The position numbers and the translations under genes are program-made. The notes under the pieces were generated by a model that saw only the letters and a program-made list of their open reading frames with translations, searched no databases and was not told the DNA's origin. A DNA stretch of 64,000 nt. Source: Advenella sp. S44 (GTDB lineage: Bacteria > Pseudomonadota > Gammaproteobacteria > Burkholderiales > Burkholderiaceae_B). Location: positions 558,001 through 622,000 of the forward strand of contig NZ_NEXS01000001.1 of assembly GCF_002810445.1 (NCBI RefSeq), written 5' to 3'. Shown in pieces: positions 62,520-64,000 of this stretch (its first letter is position 1; each line of letters begins with the position of its first letter).

Positions 62520-63392
62520 ATGGAGTTATTACCGCAATATATTGCCAACGGGCTGGTCATTGGGTCTTTTTATGCACTGTCGGCGTTGGGCCTGACATTG
62601 ATATTGGGGTTGATGCGCGTTGTCAATTTCGCGCATGGCGAGCTGTACATGGTGGGCGGCGTCATGGGATGGTGGGCCACCACGCGGCTGGGGCTTGATT
62701 TCTTTTCCGGGCTGCTGCTGGTTGCAGTGGTACTGGGCACGTTTGGCTGGCTGATTGATCGGTTTCTGATTGAACGGATCCGCGATCAGGGCGAAGAGCC
62801 CGGAATCCTGCTCACTATCGGGCTTTCGATATTCCTGGCCAATACCGCTTTACTGCTGGTTGGTACCGCGCCGCTGAAAATTGAATCGGCGGTGGCAGGC
62901 GGGCCGCTATTTCTGGGGCCGATTGTGCTGACCAAGGCCCGGATGTTTGCCGTCGGGGTCAGTATCGTGTTGATGGTCGTCACGTATCTTGTCATCCAGA
63001 AAACGCGGCTGGGTCGTGCGATGCGCGCAACGTTCCAGGATCCGATGGCGGCAAAACTGGTTGGTATCCGAACTGCCAATATCTATGCAGGCACTTTTGC
63101 TATGGGCACAGTAATCGCATCCATGGCGGGCATGTTGCTAGGATCAATTTATTCGACCCAGGTCTCCATTGGCGGACTGGTCAGTATGAAGGCGTTTGTG
63201 GTTGTTGTTCTAGGCGGAATGGGCAGCTTTGCCGGCGCGATTGTTGGCGGATTGTTGCTTGGTCTGGCCGAAGCGCTGTGGGGTGGCTATGTTGCTACCG
63301 GCTGGGTGGATATTATTGGTTTTATTCTTGTGATTCTGACCCTGCTGTTTCGCCCTTACGGATTGTTTGTTAAACGCGCGGAGAGAGCATGA
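62520..63392 (+). CDS. Branched-chain amino acid-type ABC permease (LivH-like)
   Basis: The 290-residue membrane protein has about eight hydrophobic segments. LivH motifs are LPQYIANGLVIGSFYALSALGLTLILGLMRVVNFAHGELYMVGG and RATFQDPMAAKLVGIRTANIYAGTFAMG. It follows the binding-protein gene by 30 bases and overlaps the next permease by 4 bases. Confidence 0.9.
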   Translation: MELLPQYIANGLVIGSFYALSALGLTLILGLMRVVNFAHGELYMVGGVMGWWATTRLGLDFFSGLLLVAVVLGTFGWLIDRFLIERIRDQGEEPGILLTIGLSIFLANTALLLVGTAPLKIESAVAGGPLFLGPIVLTKARMFAVGVSIVLMVVTYLVIQKTRLGRAMRATFQDPMAAKLVGIRTANIYAGTFAMGTVIASMAGMLLGSIYSTQVSIGGLVSMKAFVVVVLGGMGSFAGAIVGGLLLGLAEALWGGYVATGWVDIIGFILVILTLLFRPYGLFVKRAERA

Positions 63393-64000
63393 CTATTCAA
63401 CGCAATTGCCTGGCGGCATTCATGCTGCTGGCGGCAGTACTGCCATTTATCGTACATGACCAGTATATTCTGCATGTGGCTATTATTGTGATGTTCTATG
63501 CAGTTCTGGCCACAAGCCTCAATCTCGTGGTCGGCTATGTCGGTGAGTTTTCCCTTGGGCACACGGCCTTTTTGGGGACCGGCGCCTATGCGGCTGCGTT
63601 GCTATCGACCCAGGCCGGCTGGCCCCTGTGGGCAACGATTCCGGCAGCCGGGCTGTGCGCGGCGATTATGGGAACGATCATTGGTGCGATCACATTGCGA
63701 TTGCACGGTCCGTTTTTCGTCATTATCACCTTGTCATTCTCGGAAGTGCTGCGTCTGATCGCCAATAACTGGGTCGCCGTCACCAAAGGGCCCATGGGAA
63801 TTGCCGGAATCCCTCAGCCGGCGTTCCTGGCGCAGATCGACAATTTGGCGGGCAAACACTTTTATTATGGCGTTGCTTGGCTGCTGTTGGCCATTGCCCT
63901 TTACCTGGCATATCGCTTTGTGAACTCCAATGCCGGTCGTGCTGCCGTGGCGGTCCGCGAGAACCGGTACGTTGCGCAGTCTATCGGCATTCGTCCGCTG
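63389..64000 (+). CDS. Branched-chain amino acid-type ABC permease (LivM-like), cut by the window end
   Basis: The first 204 residues of a LivM-type permease are present, starting MTIQRNCLAAFMLLAAVLPF. The motif ATSLNLVVGYVGEFSLGHTAFLGTGAYAAALLS is typical, followed by ITLRLHGPFFVIITLSFSEVLRLIANNWVAVTKGPMGIAGIP. The start overlaps the LivH-like stop. The gene and probably two ATPase genes (LivG, LivF) continue beyond 64000. Confidence 0.9.
   Translation, partial: MTIQRNCLAAFMLLAAVLPFIVHDQYILHVAIIVMFYAVLATSLNLVVGYVGEFSLGHTAFLGTGAYAAALLSTQAGWPLWATIPAAGLCAAIMGTIIGAITLRLHGPFFVIITLSFSEVLRLIANNWVAVTKGPMGIAGIPQPAFLAQIDNLAGKHFYYGVAWLLLAIALYLAYRFVNSNAGRAAVAVRENRYVAQSIGIRPL

Overview
The window looks like chromosomal DNA of a betaproteobacterium of the family Alcaligenaceae, probably close to Advenella, Alcaligenes or Bordetella. 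The reasons are three Bug/TctC-type periplasmic binding proteins, several TRAP transporters, a picolinate-degradation cluster like that of Alcaligenes faecalis, Fur boxes of the Bordetella type and moderate GC. The genus is an inference. I see no rRNA, tRNA, CRISPR array, insertion sequence or phage gene.

Regions. (1) 1-4147: a sulfonate/nitrate-type ABC importer next to a SoxCD-like sulfite/sulfane dehydrogenase. (2) 4349-25214: a complete picolinate (pyridine-2-carboxylate) catabolic region. It holds TRAP transporter subunits, decarboxylase PicC, the maleamate-pathway enzymes PicE, PicD and PicF, a four-component Rieske oxygenase PicB on the minus strand, TRAP binding protein DctP, a three-subunit molybdenum hydroxylase PicA, an ABC transporter whose ATPase lacks Walker B, the MarR regulator PicR, a LysR regulator and maleate isomerase PicG. 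(3) 25371-31297: small stress and housekeeping genes, including an AAC(3)-I-type acetyltransferase, YtjA-, CsbD-, DUF3008- and DUF2945-type small proteins, a CinA domain protein, cytochrome b561 and a uracil-DNA glycosylase-like protein. (4) 31428-37682: a GntR-like LacI repressor with a double operator, then a sugar-acid dehydratase and aldolase flanked by two Bug proteins. (5) 37776-39785: two yybP-ykoY manganese riboswitches, one before a TerC gene and one before an MneA/GDT1-like gene. (6) 40156-41999: a sodium:solute symporter with a 44-residue partner. (7) 42758-46747: an AT-richer LysR, CoA-transferase, crotonase and Bug group. (8) 46898-56167: a Fur-controlled ferric-siderophore uptake cluster. 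(9) 56229-64000: an MFS transporter, a C4-dicarboxylate-type TRAP transporter and the start of a branched-chain amino acid-type ABC transporter.

How region 2 works, by homology to the known pic pathway: picolinate is hydroxylated by PicA to 6-hydroxypicolinate, then by PicB to 3,6-dihydroxypicolinate. PicC decarboxylates this to 2,5-dihydroxypyridine, PicD opens the ring to N-formylmaleamate, PicE removes formate, PicF removes ammonia, and PicG isomerises maleate to fumarate. Four perfect CAGTATACTG palindromes and one degenerate copy lie before the TRAP QM genes, picC, picB1, picR and dctP. They fit the reported PicR box (TCAG-N4-CTNN, from memory) and tie the split TRAP transporter to this regulon.
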